Assembly: GCA_033439265.1 (NCBI GenBank)
Contig: JAVTVX010000031.1
Location: forward strand, 19,078,001-19,142,000
Direction of reading: 5' to 3'
DNA from: Dillenia suffruticosa
Taxonomy: Eukaryota; Streptophyta; Magnoliopsida; Dilleniales; Dilleniaceae
Length of the DNA: 64,000 nucleotides
Part shown: piece after piece, positions 23,917-37,400 of the stretch
Numbering within the stretch: position 1 is the stretch's first letter
Layout: the number at the start of each line of letters is the position of its first letter
Notes under the pieces: model-generated
What the model was told of the DNA's origin: nothing
Databases searched by the model: none
Seen by the model: only the letters and a program-made list of their open reading frames with translations
Translations under genes and position numbers: made by a program

Positions 23917-24692
23917 ATGCGAAGAGAGGAATTCTTCAAACTTGCTCAAGAAAACCAAAGTGTCTGAATATGAGGCAGAACTAAGGGAACTTGCCACTTA
24001 TGTTCTAGAATTTGTAAATTTCAAAGAGTTCCTGTGTGTAAAATTTGAATTGGGATTGAACTTGAGTACAAAAGAGAAAATGTTTGTCACTAAAGGGCAT
24101 ACATTCTAAGATGTCCTAGACTTGGCTTTAAAGGCCGAGAGAATGGTGATGGAGAGAAGCAAAGTCAAAGAACACTATGGGAAAAGAAAGGGGTCCAGTG
24201 GTTTCATATTAGGCCAAAGTTCCAAGAAGAACAGAAGCATGAGTTTTTATAGTGGCGGATCCGTTTTAGGATTGGTTGGCTCTGCTCAAGGCCAACCATC
24301 TTTCAAACCAAATGCTCCTAGCTGAAATATTGGATCGGGAGCAAGACCGAGGGGGAGTAGAGTAGAACTTTACCCTACTAGTAAGGGGTATCATATGGGT
24401 CCGTGTAGAAGACTCAAACGATATTATCATTGCGAGAAGGAGGGTTACCTCCGATACGCTTGCCCAAAGTTGAATGTAGAAGGGTAAGGAAATCGTCAAG
24501 TTCGGCGTCCTCCTAGAGGTTCCAAGAGAAACCCGGTTATTAATTCCACACCTTCCACTAGTGCTACTCCTAGGACGAGCATAGGAAGTAATACCGTAGC
24601 TGCCCCCACTTAGTGTACCTAGCCTAGATCTCAGACCACAATCTATGCTATGAGCAATGAAAAGGCCCAGGCCAATCCGGACGTGATTACAG
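23917..24692 (+). pseudogene. Gag C-terminal half of element C
   Basis: Enters in the gag core (SVSEYEAEL-like at about 23960; LNLSTKEKMF near 24060) and continues to a degenerate zinc knuckle at about 24424-24463. There the first Cys and the His both read Tyr, while the second and last Cys remain. A short tail ends in NPDVIT, the equivalent of DIIM in A. In-frame stops near 24322, 24485 and 24611. The candidate donor GTAAAC follows at 24693. Confidence 0.85.
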
Positions 24693-24914
24693 GTAAACCA
24701 CTTTGAAACTTGAACTAGCAATTCAAAATGTGATATAGATGGTTTATTATTATGAATTGAGGAATAATGATGATGTGATTTTGTTTACGATCGTTAGGTA
24801 GATGTATGACATATTCATGATTGTGTAGACTGATAAGATGTCATAGGGGGTCATATATATGAACTCTAAAATTTATGGATTAACTATTGATTTCCTTATG
24901 GTCTATACTGATAG
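24693..24914 (+). other. Candidate gag-pol intron of element C
   Basis: GTAAACCA ... TACTGATAG, 222 bases, AT-rich. Joining 24692 to 24915 gives ...DVIT-G-TMKIFGVDAHV in one frame, the same fusion point as in A and D. Confidence 0.5.
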
Positions 24915-26491
24915 GTACGATGAAAATCTTTGGTGTTGATGCTCATGTGCTCATAGATACTGGGTCTAACAATTCATTTGTGAGTTTGGGATTTGCTAGA
25001 CATTTTGATAGGCCTTTAATTCCATTTATTGAAGAATTGTTGGTTATTATACCTTTGGCGGAGTACTTGATTAAGAATACAGTGTATAAGAATTGTGAAG
25101 TGAAGGTCGGTAAGATAACTCTCGAAGCGGACTTGATTTCATTGGAGATACAAGATTTTGATACCATAATAGGCATGGATTGGCTGTGTCTTTACAAAGG
25201 TTCAGTAAATTGTTTCTCCAAGGAAGTGGAACTCCATAGACCGAAAAGTCCTCTGGTTGTGTTCTATGGTAAGCGGTGAGTCTTACCGAGCTATGTAATT
25301 TCAGCTTTTGAAGCACGGAGATTAGTACATAAAGGATGCGAAATTTATTTAGTTCACATTATTGACATGACGGTGGGAAGTTCTAATCTAGATGTTGTTC
25401 CTGTGGTGAATGAATTTCCTGATGTCTTCTTAGAAGAATTGCTTGGGCTACCTCCTGTTTGGGAATTTGACTTCTCTATTGATTTAATTCCTGGCATTGC
25501 TCCAATCTCAATTACTCCTTATCGAATGGTACCCGCAGAGTTAAAAGAGTTGAAGGTTCAGCTCAAAGAGTTATTGAACAAGGGGTTTATCAGGCCGTGT
25601 ACTTCACCTTGGGGTGTTTCGATTCTGTTTGTGAAGAAAAAGGACGGAACCCTCCGGTTATCTATTGATTACCAACAACTCAATAAGGCAATAACCAAGA
25701 ACAAGTATCCTTTTCTGAGAATTGATGGTCTTTTTTATCAACTTCAAGGGGTTAGTGTGTTCTCAAAGATAGATTTGAGATCGAGGTATCATCAATTGAG
25801 GATTAAGGGTGATGATGTACATAAGACCGCATTTAGGATGTGGTATGGACACTATGAATTTTCGGTAATGCCCTTGGGGTTGACGAATATTCCTGCAGCC
25901 TTCATGGATCTCATGAATCGAGTGTTTCATTCCTATCTCGATAAATTTGTTATAGTTTTTATCGATGACATCTTGGTATATTCCAAGAGTAATGAAGAAT
26001 ATTCCGAACATCTCCGAACCATATTGCAAACTCTTAGGGAAAAGGAGTTGTATGCCAAGTTCTACAAATGTGAATTTTGGTTAAGAGAGATTAGGTTTTT
26101 AGGACATGTGGTTTCCAAAGATAGAATTTTTATGGATCCAAAGAAGGCAGAAGCCATTCTGAAGTGGGAGCAGCCTAAGAATGTCACTGATGTGAGAAGT
26201 TTCCTCGGATTAGTAGGGTATTATCAGAGATTCGTAGAAAGATTCTCGAAGATAGTAGCTCTAATGACTAATTTGACTCGGAAGGGAGTCAAGTTCGAAT
26301 GAGATGAAATGTGTGAGAGTAGTTTTCAAGAGCTTAAGCGAAGAATGACCTCCGCCCCTATCCTTGCTCTTCCTACTAGCGGTGGAGGTGATTTTGTGGT
26401 ATATAGTGACGTTAGCAAGCAAAAATTAGGGTGTGTGTTGATACAAGGTGATAAGGTGATTGTTTATACCTCTCGCCAATTAAAGAAGTAT
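24915..26491 (+). pseudogene. Protease, RT and start of RNase H (element C)
   Basis: Protease has DTGSNNSFV (about 24957-24983) and FDTIIGMDWL. The next conserved position (GER-R-VLPR in A) carries a TGA at about 25277. RT has [13 protein letters not shown], the [11 protein letters not shown] active site (about 25960) and [21 protein letters not shown] replaces Trp near 26300 (KFE-stop-DEMCE). RNase H starts VVYSDVSKQKLG and breaks at SRQLKKY, where solo LTR F is inserted; the reading resumes at 29262. Confidence 0.88.
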
Positions 26492-29256
26492 TGTCACGTC
26501 CCGACCCACTCCCGAGCCAGGCACGCAACGAGCCCGCCGCGGCACCCAAATGCACGGGCACCACGTCCCGCACATCAAAGCACCGTAAGGCTGTCAACAT
26601 TCACATAATCCAAGTTTCCAAATCACAGAGATCCCCAAGTGATAAAAATAATACATGTATGCCTCAATGTAAATTAAAATGAGTGAGAGTTAACCTTATA
26701 CAGACCAGAAGAATTATAAATACAGTCATCCCAATTTAAACAAATACAATGGTTATCCTAACTTCCTTAAGATGAAACAATAACCTCAATATATAGCGGA
26801 AGAGCGGGTAGTCATACCCCGGCCCAGTAGTCTCCAAAGAATATCCAATACAACAATGCACATAAATCCCTCGGTCCGAGTCTACCCCTGTAGGTGGGAA
26901 ATGTGAGGGGTGAGTACCATAGAGAGGGGGTTGGTACTCAGCAAGTCGGGGGGAATGACATGCTACAATTAATTTTTGGGTGAATTAGGAGTGTCAAAAT
27001 TATGTCCCAATAAATCCATAGTATGCAAAAAAAAATATTATGACATCTCAATAAATCATTCACAGCATACGTATCAAAACAAATATGCATCCAGTATGTA
27101 TGTCCGTTATATCGTATAGAGCCAGCCGAAAATATCCCGGCAAGGGCCGACCATGGCCAAGGACGGGCAACGTTGGGGGTTTTCACAGTGCAAGTAATAA
27201 AATAAGGCTCTCTACCCCAATGTTAGCCACAGACTACTCCAACTAGCCTGTATATATATCGTACACGTATCAAGGATCAAGCGTGTATGGAAACCCGCCG
27301 GTGCTAGACCTACCAAGGTCCTCCCCGGAGTGGTTCAACCGACGACTGTCCATACAATATGTATGACAATCTGGCGGATACCCCCTGCAGAGGCGTATCC
27401 GGGCACAACAGGTGCCTCTACCAAATGTCCTTCGTAGCTACGGAATGCCATAGGAAGCATATCATCATCATCACAGTATCCACAGGGGCATCCAGCCCAA
27501 ATCACATATCTCAAGCCAAATCATCAAGCCTTATCATGTCAAAAGCATGTGCCAATATGCAATGAAAGCATAAAATCATGTGGATATATCAAAGTGTGGC
27601 ACAATCATCAAGTATCAAAATCATGGATGCATATCGATATAAATAAGTTGGGACACTCCATATATCACAAAACATTTTCATAAATCCAGGAGAATAGGTC
27701 AATCATACCATTTTAAATCATGCTTTTGAAAACTTTTTAAAACACGGTATCAATTAAAAGTAGATGTCAAGTCCCACTCACAGTTAGGGGAGGATAACGC
27801 ACTCCCGAATATTTCCAGAAAGCGTAAATCAAGTGTCCCCTCCGTTCAACTCAAATAACTCTTAGGGAGACAAACAGTCCGCAGATTTTTAACCTGCGCA
27901 GTCATGGAAAACAGACTATAACTTTGGCTATACCAATCCAAATCAGATGATTCTTATCTCATTTTAAAGCTAAGGGATAGCACTATAACTTTCATTTTGC
28001 ACACTTCCTCAGATTCAAATCACAGAATTCCCGGTAAGCCTCATTTTGTTACAGCCATATTTAAGTTTCAGATTCTGTCCAGTTTTCGTACAGAAGCTAT
28101 AACTTTCATCCTACTCATCAAAATCTAATGAAATTTTAACATGTTATAGCTAAGATGTAGATCTACAACTTTCGTGTTTTGCGTTTTATCTAAATATGTC
28201 TGGAAGGGGTTGAACAAAATTCATGAACAGGACAGATACGTTTTAGTGAAACATACAGTTTCTGTCAACACAGTTTTAAGGAAAATTGTATAACTTTCAA
28301 TTTCCCCATGCGAAATGGCTGACATTTTTATATGTTATAGACAAGGCATATATCTATAACTTTCATGTTTTGTGTTTCTTCAAACTAAGACTGGAGAGGG
28401 GTCGTTTTTACTCACTACTGTCAAGGTTTGAAACAGGACGCTTCTACGTCGAGTTTCAGGAAAAGTACCATAACTTTTGGCACAGGCATCAGAATTTGGT
28501 GATTCTTACCTCGTTGGAAAGATAAGACTTAGATCTACAATTCATATAACTATCACATTTTCAAATTCTGACTCTAAGATGCCTTAAAACAGAGATGAAT
28601 CACGGACAGAAATAAAATTTAAAGTAAGACAGGATAAAATTTCTTACCTCACTTTCTTTGTCTTCCTCTCTTGCTTCTCTCCTTGTTCTCACGAATTTGG
28701 GAAGAATGAACAAGCATTCTAAGGCCTTCTTCTTTTATTATTGTGTTAATAAGTCACCACCCTAGGATCAAATCTCCAATTAATCTAAACCATAGGATCA
28801 TTTTGACTATTGCATGTGTTTTGATTGGTTCTTTTTTTTTTGTGCATGTGTTCTCATTGGCCTACCTTGCCTTTCTCATCTCCATTTGGCCAACACTTGT
28901 CCTCCTCACTATAACACTTGTTCAATACAAGAATACACTTGTCACATTTCATTTAAGTTTTGTTAATTGCTAACAAGTCCTTTGACTTATAAAAATTCTA
29001 ATTTGACCCCTAAAATTTTCATAATTACATATTAGGCCCAAAATCTTATATTAGACCTAATTTAATTTATTTAAAATGAAATTAAGGTTTTGAATCTCTT
29101 TGAGTGAAAATTGATCTGATTTGTATTTTACCGTCAAATATCATTTTTTTTTTTTGGTGAAAATTCATGAACCTGTAGTAGTAGAAACATCATATATATA
29201 TATATATATATATGAAATGGAATTCACTATAAAATACACCGAGGGTCGGTGTTACA
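26492..29256 (-). repeat. Solo LTR F (2.77 kb) inserted in RNase H of element C
   Basis: The + strand reads TGTCACGTCCCGACC ... GGGTCGGTGTTACA, so the LTR lies on the minus strand (TGTAACACC...GTGACA). It is flanked by a perfect 5-bp target duplication AGTAT (26487-26491 and 29257-29261). There is no internal gag/pol sequence, so it was left by LTR-LTR recombination. It contains the palindrome CGTAGCTACG (27433-27442) shared with A, B and D, and a (TA)n tract at about 29193-29212. Small ORFs inside are not genes. Confidence 0.94.
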
Positions 29257-29261
29257 AGTAT

Positions 29262-31060
29262 GAAGTGAACTACCCTATTCATGATTTGGATTTAGCTGCC
29301 ATTGTCTTTACTTTAAAGATTTGGCGATATTATTTATACGAGATTATATGCAAGATCTTTACCAATCACAAAAATCTGAAATACTTGTTTACTTAGAAGG
29401 AGTCAAACTTGAGGTAGTGGAGGTAATTGGAACTAATCAAAGATTATGATTTGGTGATTGATTATCACCCTGGAAAGACGAATGTAGTTGCGGATGCTTT
29501 AAGTCACAAATCTTTATCTTCGACATACCAAGGGAGTTCCTACCTCACTTGTCTAGTTGGACTCCGAGAACTTGGAGTCAAATTGGGTAAGTATAATCAC
29601 GTGCACTATTAGCCAAGTTATGGTGAGGCCTACCTTGGTAGATCGCATTTGAGAGCTTCAAGTGACTGATGAGGAATTGTAGGACATAGTAGAGAAGATC
29701 CAAAAAAGGGAAGGTGGTGAGTTCCGGATTCGGGAGGATGAGATTGTAGCTTATGGGAGACGATATGTGTTCCAAAGAATGAGAATCTCAGGAAGACCAT
29801 ACTTGAAGAGGCACATTTCTCAACCAATGCTATTCATCCGGCGAGTATCAAGATGTACCAAATCATCAAGGAGTCGAATTGGTGGCTCAGATTGAAGAAA
29901 GAGATCGCAAATCTGTGGTAAGATATCTAGTGTGCCAACAAATCAAAGTCGAACATCAGAAGCCAGCCGAAACACTTCAACCACTATCAATTCCCGAATG
30001 GAAGTGGGAACACATCACTATAGATTTTGTGATGGGTTTGCCACGTACACAAAACCGTCATGATACCATTTGGATGATTGTGAATCGTCTCACCAAATCA
30101 GCTCATTTTTTGCCGATTCAAAACACGTATTCCTTAGAAAGATTCGCCAAATTATACATTATGAGATCGTGAGACTTCACGGAATTTCGTTATCCATTAT
30201 ATCGGACCGTGATCCTTGATTTATTTCTAGATTTTGGCCTAAGCTGTAAGAGTCTTTAGGGACTAAGCTGAAATTTAATATTGTTTTCCATCCTCAGATC
30301 GATGGACAATCGGAGCATACAATTCAGACTTTAGAGGACATGTTGGGGGCGTGTGTCTTGGATTTCTAGAGAAGTTGGGATTTGCATCTTTCATCGGTTG
30401 AATTTACCTATAATAACAGCTATCAAGCTAGCATAGAGATGCTTCCCTATGAAGCTCTTTATGGAAGGAAGTGTCGGACTCCATTGTATTGAGATGAGAT
30501 TGGAGAGAGAAATATTGAAAGTATAGAATTGATCGAGGCCACTAAAGAAAAGGTGAACCTAATTCGGGAAAGAATAAAGGTGGCTCAAAATCGACAAAAG
30601 AGCTATGCTAACAAGAGGAGAAAACCTTTAGACTTCGAAGTAAGGATAAGGTGTTTTTGAAGGTCTCTTATTGGAAGGGAATAATTCGATTTTAGAAATG
30701 AAAAAAGTTAAACCCTTGATACATCGGTCCCTTTAAAATCCGTGAAAGGATTGACAAGTGGCATACCGGTTAGACTTGTTGCCGAAATTGCAGGGGATCC
30801 ACGATATTTTTCAAGTCTCAATGTTGAAAAAGTACTTAGCGGATCCTTCACATATATTGGAAGCTCCTCAGGTAGAGTTAAATGAAAATTTGAGTTTCAA
30901 GAAACAACCAATAAAGATCATTGATCGACAGACTAAACAATTGAGAAGTAAACAAATCCTTATGGTCAAGATACTGTGGAGAAGTAACCAAGTCGAGGAA
31001 GAGACTTGGGAACCCAAGGGTACGATGCAGAAACAATATCCCCACCTTTTTTATGTATAA
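29262..31060 (+). pseudogene. RNase H end, integrase and chromodomain (element C)
   Basis: Resumes exactly at [16 protein letters not shown], then KNLKYLFT and [21 protein letters not shown]. The integrase zinc domain is degenerate but ends YLVCQQIKVEHQKPAE (about 29930). The DDE core starts [12 protein letters not shown] (about 30015) and is broken by frameshifts after 30165. The tail includes QGIHDIFQVSMLKKYLADPS and a chromodomain-like end VKILWRSNQVEEETWEP (30758-31060). It cannot encode a functional protein. Confidence 0.87.
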
Positions 31061-31110
31061 TTTTTCTTTTAAATTTCAAGAACGAAATTTCTTTTTACGG
31101 GGTTAAGTGT

Positions 31111-33593
31111 TGTAGCACAGACAAAGAGAGACAAAAAAAAAAAAAAACAGAGAAAAGAAAAGTCAACAATACACTTTCCCAATTTCACTTTCACCCAAAA
31201 CCTACCATCACTCTCTCCCTCCCTCAGCTCCTCTATTCTCCCTCTCTCCTCTCTCTCTCTCTCAAAATTGGGTTTTCATTTCTCTCTCTTGCTTTCTCTC
31301 TTCTCATTACTGCAAATTTCTTGTCACAGTTTGTGATCTTTGTTTGATTCTCTCAACTTTTTTGCTGTTTTTCCATCAATGGTACTACGCTTCTTGCTTT
31401 GTTGAAGAACCATCTCCTGTCTCCCCTTGGTACTCTTCAATTCCTTCAAGATTTTTTTTTTATTTTATTCCATTTTCTATTTTTTTTAAATTGTGTATTG
31501 GTTTGTGGATTTTTATTTTTTTGGGAAATGCTTGTTTGTTGACTGAGATATATGGTTTTGAATTGGAGGGTTCTGATAGAATGTTGTGAACTTACGTTTT
31601 GATGCTTGAATGTGGAAACTCCATTTTTCTTGTTTGTTGGAGTATTTAAGTTAAAATTGTGGACAATATTCTCTTAGATTTTGGGAGATTTTTGGAAGAC
31701 AAACAAATAAAAATTTTATTTTTGGATTTTATTTTTTTTTGTGAAATTTTCTGGGAAATAAACACAAACCTTAGGTCCATTCTCCTGTTTGACTTATTAT
31801 TACTACAGAAAAACTTATGTGGAATTTGCTTGTTCCATAGGGAGTTTTTGAGAGAAGGGAAGCAAAAGGAAAAAGTCCATTGATTTTCTAAGTGAAACCT
31901 TGATTTTTTTTGCAAAGGGGATAACTTGTACATGCTGTGATCTTACCCTCATAACTCCTTCTGCATATAGGCAATTCAAATGTGATTTTATTCTCATGAA
32001 ACTAGACTCCTAGAGCTTTAAAATAACATATGCAGTAGGTGTTTCGTTGAGAATTGAATTTGTGGTAATTTGGATGTGCGTAGTGAACGTTATAGCCATT
32101 TTTTCAAAACTACGCAGATCGAAAAATTTTTTAGAAAACTAGAATTGTAAAAATATTAAAGAGAAATTGATTTTTCTAGTGTTTGATGTGATTTAATGAT
32201 TAAATTATGACCAATAAATTATGTTAAGCCCTTGGAAGAGCTGATGGAGGGATAGTTCTCATTTAGTTGAGAAATTTGGTAGCGATTACCCTCTCAAAAG
32301 GCGAATGGATGGTTCGTTACGCATTTAAATGAGCAAATTATTTTAAATTCTTTAATAAATGATTTTGAATGATTTTATATCCTTTATATAAATTTTTGTG
32401 ATTGTAGGATGTCTGAAATAAAGATTTGAATCACATATGCATCTATTGTATTTATAAATGAATGTGTGTCATATGTTGTTGGATATTTGATTCATGACTG
32501 CTTTGATATGATTTTGAGAATTGTTGTTGAAATATGGCACACGGAATGTGATTTGGATATTTGTAAAAGGATGGTGTATGAGATAAATGACTCTAGTCAT
32601 TCTCTCCACGAACCGACCCGACGGGGTAACGAGGTTGGGGTTGGATGAGCGGAGGAGGCAGATGTGGCTCCCTCTGCCGAAGTCATGCTATATCTAGATG
32701 TACTCCGGTGAGGTACGAGTCAACAACAAGGTAGGGGGATATAGTATTTTGAAATAAGTGGATTGAAAACCCCCTAGTGGGTTTCTACCTGGGTTAGGCG
32801 CAAAGTGTTTTTTTTAGAGAAACCCCATGATTTTCAGAAATTTTAAAGTCTGTGGATGAATGGTTATTTAAAATTATTCCGATTTGTTGAACCTATTTTT
32901 TATGAAATGAGTTATTTATGATATATGTGTTTTTGACTTCTCCACACTCACTCCTTATTTATTGCATAATTATGTCATTGCACTCCATTTACTGAGTATT
33001 TATAATACTCACCCCTTTCTTTCACATTTTTCATAGGAAGTTTAGACAGGAGACTTCGTTTGAAACGATTGGAGAAGTGTTTTTGTTGATCTTTGATAGG
33101 TATTGATGGTGTAACTTCTATTTTTGGGATTAAGATAGTGAAATCCATGGAATGAGAATTTTGTACTTTTATTTGATTTGAATTCGATTGATACTTGCTT
33201 TATTTTCTTTTTTTTGTGGGTAAGTATTGGTGGAATCCACTCTTAGACTATTTGAAACCTTATAAATGATAAATTTACTTTCGCGAACTTATTTTTGTTT
33301 ATGTGGGACATATGTACTTTTATTATAAATTTTGAAAATATTTCTGAAAATTAATTGTTGACTGTATTGGTTTAGAGTATGCATTGGAATTTGGAATGGT
33401 TGGGTTGACCTCATGCATGCTATTGAGATTGGATGAACCGGGTTGGTTTTTTGTTTGATTTAAAATAGTTTTGAAAAACAGGTTTGAACAAATGGAATGT
33501 CTTGCACTGTCCCGGTATATGGGGAGATTCTACCCATATACTGAGATAATGCAGCGATTGTTGCGTGCTCGACTCAAACGTTGGGGCGTGACA
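31111..33593 (+). repeat. 3' LTR of element C
   Basis: About 2.48 kb from TGTAGCACAG to TTGGGGCGTGACA, preceded by the polypurine-like tttttacggggttaag. Poly-A and a CT-rich block (31192-31262) open the LTR, as in the other families, but the GC-rich repeat block is absent. It lacks the exact CGTAGCTACG palindrome. The 5' partner LTR is not present. Confidence 0.85.
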
Positions 33594-33941
33594 AAGTAAC
33601 TCTTTGGTAGCATGACAAAACCAGGGATTGTAGACTCCTCTCACATTTTTAGCCAACAGGTAATGATTTAAAATCATAAAAAAAATAACTAAGAAAAGGA
33701 AGGGGCATACGAATAGGGCTTAAAGACCTCATCAACTGTCATGGCACCAACATCCTTCTCACAAGGTGGGGTAAAAGCCACCACCACTGAGAGTCGAGGG
33801 TCCGAAGTAGACAAGGGCATACTAGGATCAATATGTACATAGGAAGCCTGCAACTCTCCTTTTGGACCTCTAGTAGCTACATTGAGATCACCAGGATCAA
33901 GTGTTCATGTCATCGAAATTGAGGATTTCTCTACCAACATC
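33594..33941 (-). pseudogene. LINE fragment: end of ORF1 and first codons of ORF2 endonuclease
   Basis: The minus strand between the copia element and element C. At 33677-33594 it reads MILNHYLLAKNVRGVYNP...ATKELL, which matches the start of plant LINE ORF2 endonuclease (M-I-L-x-W-N-x-R-G-x-x-x-P...LKELL). Upstream, 33940-33690 reads as a plausible ORF1 tail (GELQASYVHIDPSMPLSTS). The rest of the endonuclease, roughly 0.7 kb, is found neither here nor at 14626. Confidence 0.7.
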
Positions 33942-34408
33942 TGTTGGAAAATGCCCACGAGGGGCATTTTGGTAACTTTGGGATAATGGGGTAACTCCCA
34001 TTATCCCATTGACCTTCCCATTAATTTCCTATAATCACTCCCTAATTAAGCCAAGGAATCCTAACGTGTGGTGTCCTCTTCTTCCTCATGATCGAGAGTT
34101 TAGGAAATATTGAGAAAAGAGGTTAGGGTTTCTTGAGACATACATTCTTTTGAGAGAGAATATTCTGTGGGTTTAGGAGATTTTCGCATAGGAAAATCTT
34201 CTTCATCAAAGGATTTACCGAACTTGAGGATCGAGTAATACAGTGGTGGTTCGATCTCGTGATCACCATCCCAACCGTACAATTCGTTCGAGAGATTTCG
34301 TGATGCGATTGAATTTTGAAAACCGACCCTACACATTGAGGTAACCCGAAAATTCTAATCTTGTTACTATGCTTCTGCATGCGCATACTATGTCGATTAA
34401 ATCTAACA
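33942..34408 (+). repeat. 5' LTR of copia fossil
   Basis: 467 bp, colinear with 38753-39226 at roughly 85-90% by eye. It is followed by ttggtagtaggt, a degraded tRNA-iMet primer site. Confidence 0.9.
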
Positions 34409-37400
34409 TTGGTAGTAGGTATTGTGTGCTCAAAAAGGAGCGCCTAGAGGCGAGTAGGCCACACTCGAGTCATACTTATGCAGAGGAGTCGAGTAAGGAC
34501 TCCCATGGCGCTAAGCCAAAAACATAAGCATGTGAACGAGACTCGAGATCCAGGCAATAAAAACCATCCGAGAAAACTAACAACAAGGTACAAAGCGTAA
34601 GAAGAAGGATTTTGAAAAGACCAATGCGAAGTGTTACGTTTGAGGTAGACTTGGTCATTTTACTCATTAGTGTGACGAACGGAAAGAATATTCTTCTTCT
34701 TTACGTGGTTTGAGCTTTGGCTCATCTAATATGATATTCGCTGATTTCTCTCATTTGTGGATTGCAAAATCAAGAGCCATCAATCACGTACCTCGAGACA
34801 GAACCTCGTAAATAGAATTCCGTCGAGTGAATCCTCAAGTTAGGAGGATTTACGCGAGGAACAGAGCATTTGTTGTCATTAGAGAGATCGACACTTGCTA
34901 TGACGTTTCTCATACTCCGAGTATTTGACGGAACTTGAATTTAGTATTTTGTCTAAGATTGATTAGGATATGCAAGAAAAACATCTGTTTTATTAAACAT
35001 GACAGCCTTTTTGATTTGTTCTGGTTTTGATCCATGAAGTATGGAATGCATTACGTGATACTCCTTCTAATGACTTGCTTGTCATTCTTCTATTGCCTTT
35101 ATATCTGATTGCGTAGATAATAATGTAAATGAGTGGCATAATAGACTTGAACACATAGGGCAAGAGATGATGGATCGGTTAGCAGCGAGTGGTTTGTTAG
35201 ACCCGCTGATCAGATTCGAGTTGCCCGTACATGAGTTTTGCCTAGCTGGCAAAATAATAAGAAAATCATTTGGCAATGCAATGTGAGCTGGGACTCCAGT
35301 GTAGTTGGATTACTCCGATATATGTGGCCTTATGAGCATGAGAGTTTGAAATGGAGCTGTGTACATTATGACGTTTATCTCGTTTCGGTTCGTTTATTTG
35401 ATTTCGCATAAGTTTGAGGTATAAGAATACTTTAGGATGTTTATTAGTGAGATTTAGAATTAATTAGATTTGAGAGTGAAAACTCTTAAAACCGATCAAT
35501 GGCATGAGTATTTGTCAGAACGACACAGAGAGTTCTGTTTCGAGAAGAGTGTCATGATGTTACTGACTATTTCTACTATTTCTAAGTATAACAGAGTAGT
35601 CGAGATAAGGAATAAAACATTGTTAGAAATGGTGAGGTCTATGATGACCTAGATCAATATGTTCGTCTCCCATTGGGAATATATTTTATTGACTGCTACC
35701 TACGCCCTCAACCGTCTCTCATTAAAGTCCGCAGTCAGTACCCACATAAGCTTTGAATAGAGAGATAGTCTGACCTTAGTTACATGAGATTATGGGATTG
35801 TGTCGCATTTTCTCGCATCCACACGGCAAGTTAGGCCTGCAAGAAAGTATATGTTCTTAGGTAAACATACAAACGACACTGTTATCGAGATTGAGTCTCA
35901 TGATACCACATTCGTTGAGAATGATTTCTCTAAGAGAGATGAAATCAATATGGACGTTACCTATGAGATGGATGAGCCTAGCGGCTCGGGAAGCCTAGCG
36001 GCGGGATATAAGAATCCACTACAGATCTTGATCCCAATGGGACTGATCCATTAAAAGGTAAAGATTTTTATCTCCTCGTAGGAGTATCGAGGCTGTGTAA
36101 TTAAATGTCGCTTCTCGATTGAGGGTGAGTCCCTCACTGTGACTCTAGAGGATGGTGAAAAATCCAAAACGGTCCACGAAGCTCTTGAGGGTGCTACGGA
36201 AGACCATTTGTTGAAGGCCATAGATGAAGAGAAGGAGTTAATGAGAATCAACGGGATCTGGGATCTAGTTGATTGCCTGAGGACAGGACTATTGTGAACA
36301 AACAGGTTCTCAAGATCAAGAGAAAGGTCGATGGATTGAAAGAGAGGTATAAGGCCCGTTTAGTAAATACGGTTATACTTAGACTAAGGGTTTAGACTAC
36401 TGGGGAGTCGTTGTCCAATTTATCTCGATCCGATTACTTTTAGTGATTGTCACGAACATGGATCCGAAGTCACATAAGATGGACGTAAAGACCACTTTCC
36501 ATAATGAAAGTCTAGATGAGGCGATCTACATGGAGCATCCCTCTAGATTCGATCAGGTGGATAAAGTTTGTTGGATTTGGATATCAACATACGACCTAAA
36601 CACTCATCCAGACGGTGGTACCTGAGATTTCATGAGGAGGTGATGTCTTACGATGTTATAATTATCGAGGACATTATGTCTATTTGATACGTTCTGATGA
36701 CTCTTTAATAATCATGTTCTTAAATGTAGGTGACAATCTATTGGCCGGGAACAACAAAGAGTATCTAAATGGTCATTGTTCTTGGGTGAGGTTTAGTTCA
36801 TTCTAGAAATCAGGATCCAGAACGATAGCTTAAGAATGGTGTTGACTCTTTAACAAGAGTTCTACATTAGGTAAATTCTTAAATATTTCGAGATGAATGA
36901 TGATAACTCAATAGATACTCTATCGCTAAAGATGAAGACCTGAGTCTTCCAGTGCAATGTGCATTCTAATATATGCGATGAAGCATACACGTGCAATGTA
37001 CAATCTAATGTATGCGACAAAGCGTACACGACCAGATGTTTATTTTGCAATCGATATGGTGAGTAGGTATTAATCGAATCTTGGAAGAGATCACTGGAGA
37101 GTAGTGAAAAGGATTCTGAGATATCTCAAGAGAACTGCGGACCTCTCATTATGTTACGAAGGAGGTCATTTGCATTTCGTTGGATATTTAGATGCCAACT
37201 AGGAGTAGCGATTTGAATGAACGCAAACTGACACTAGATTTTATCTTCTTAGAGCAGCAAGAAATAAATCTGTATAGTTCTATATGCGATAGAGACTGGA
37301 CTTGTATAGTTTTATCATGAGAGTGTTTAATTCTAGAAATTTATGGATAACTTAGAGATTATGGTAGATAGTAGGAGGTCAGTGATGATTATTGTGATAA

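Larger units (their letters stand above)
23917..33593 (+). mobile_element. Element C: 5'-truncated Ty3/gypsy, interrupted by solo LTR F
   Basis: A more divergent, AT-richer family than A, B and D. Its 5' LTR, primer site and first half of gag are missing. The rest is gag C-term, the candidate intron, PR, RT, RNase H (split at 26491 and 29262), integrase, chromodomain and 3' LTR. Many stops, several at CGA-type codons. Flanking LINE sequence resumes right after TGACA at 33593. Confidence 0.9.

Noticed and set aside
28286..28973. ORFs inside solo LTR F
   Set aside because: AT-rich LTR interior with no domain; no internal element genes are present.
34100..34386. Minus-strand ORFs repeated at 38933-39154
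   Set aside because: They are inside the two copia LTRs and simply reflect the repeat.
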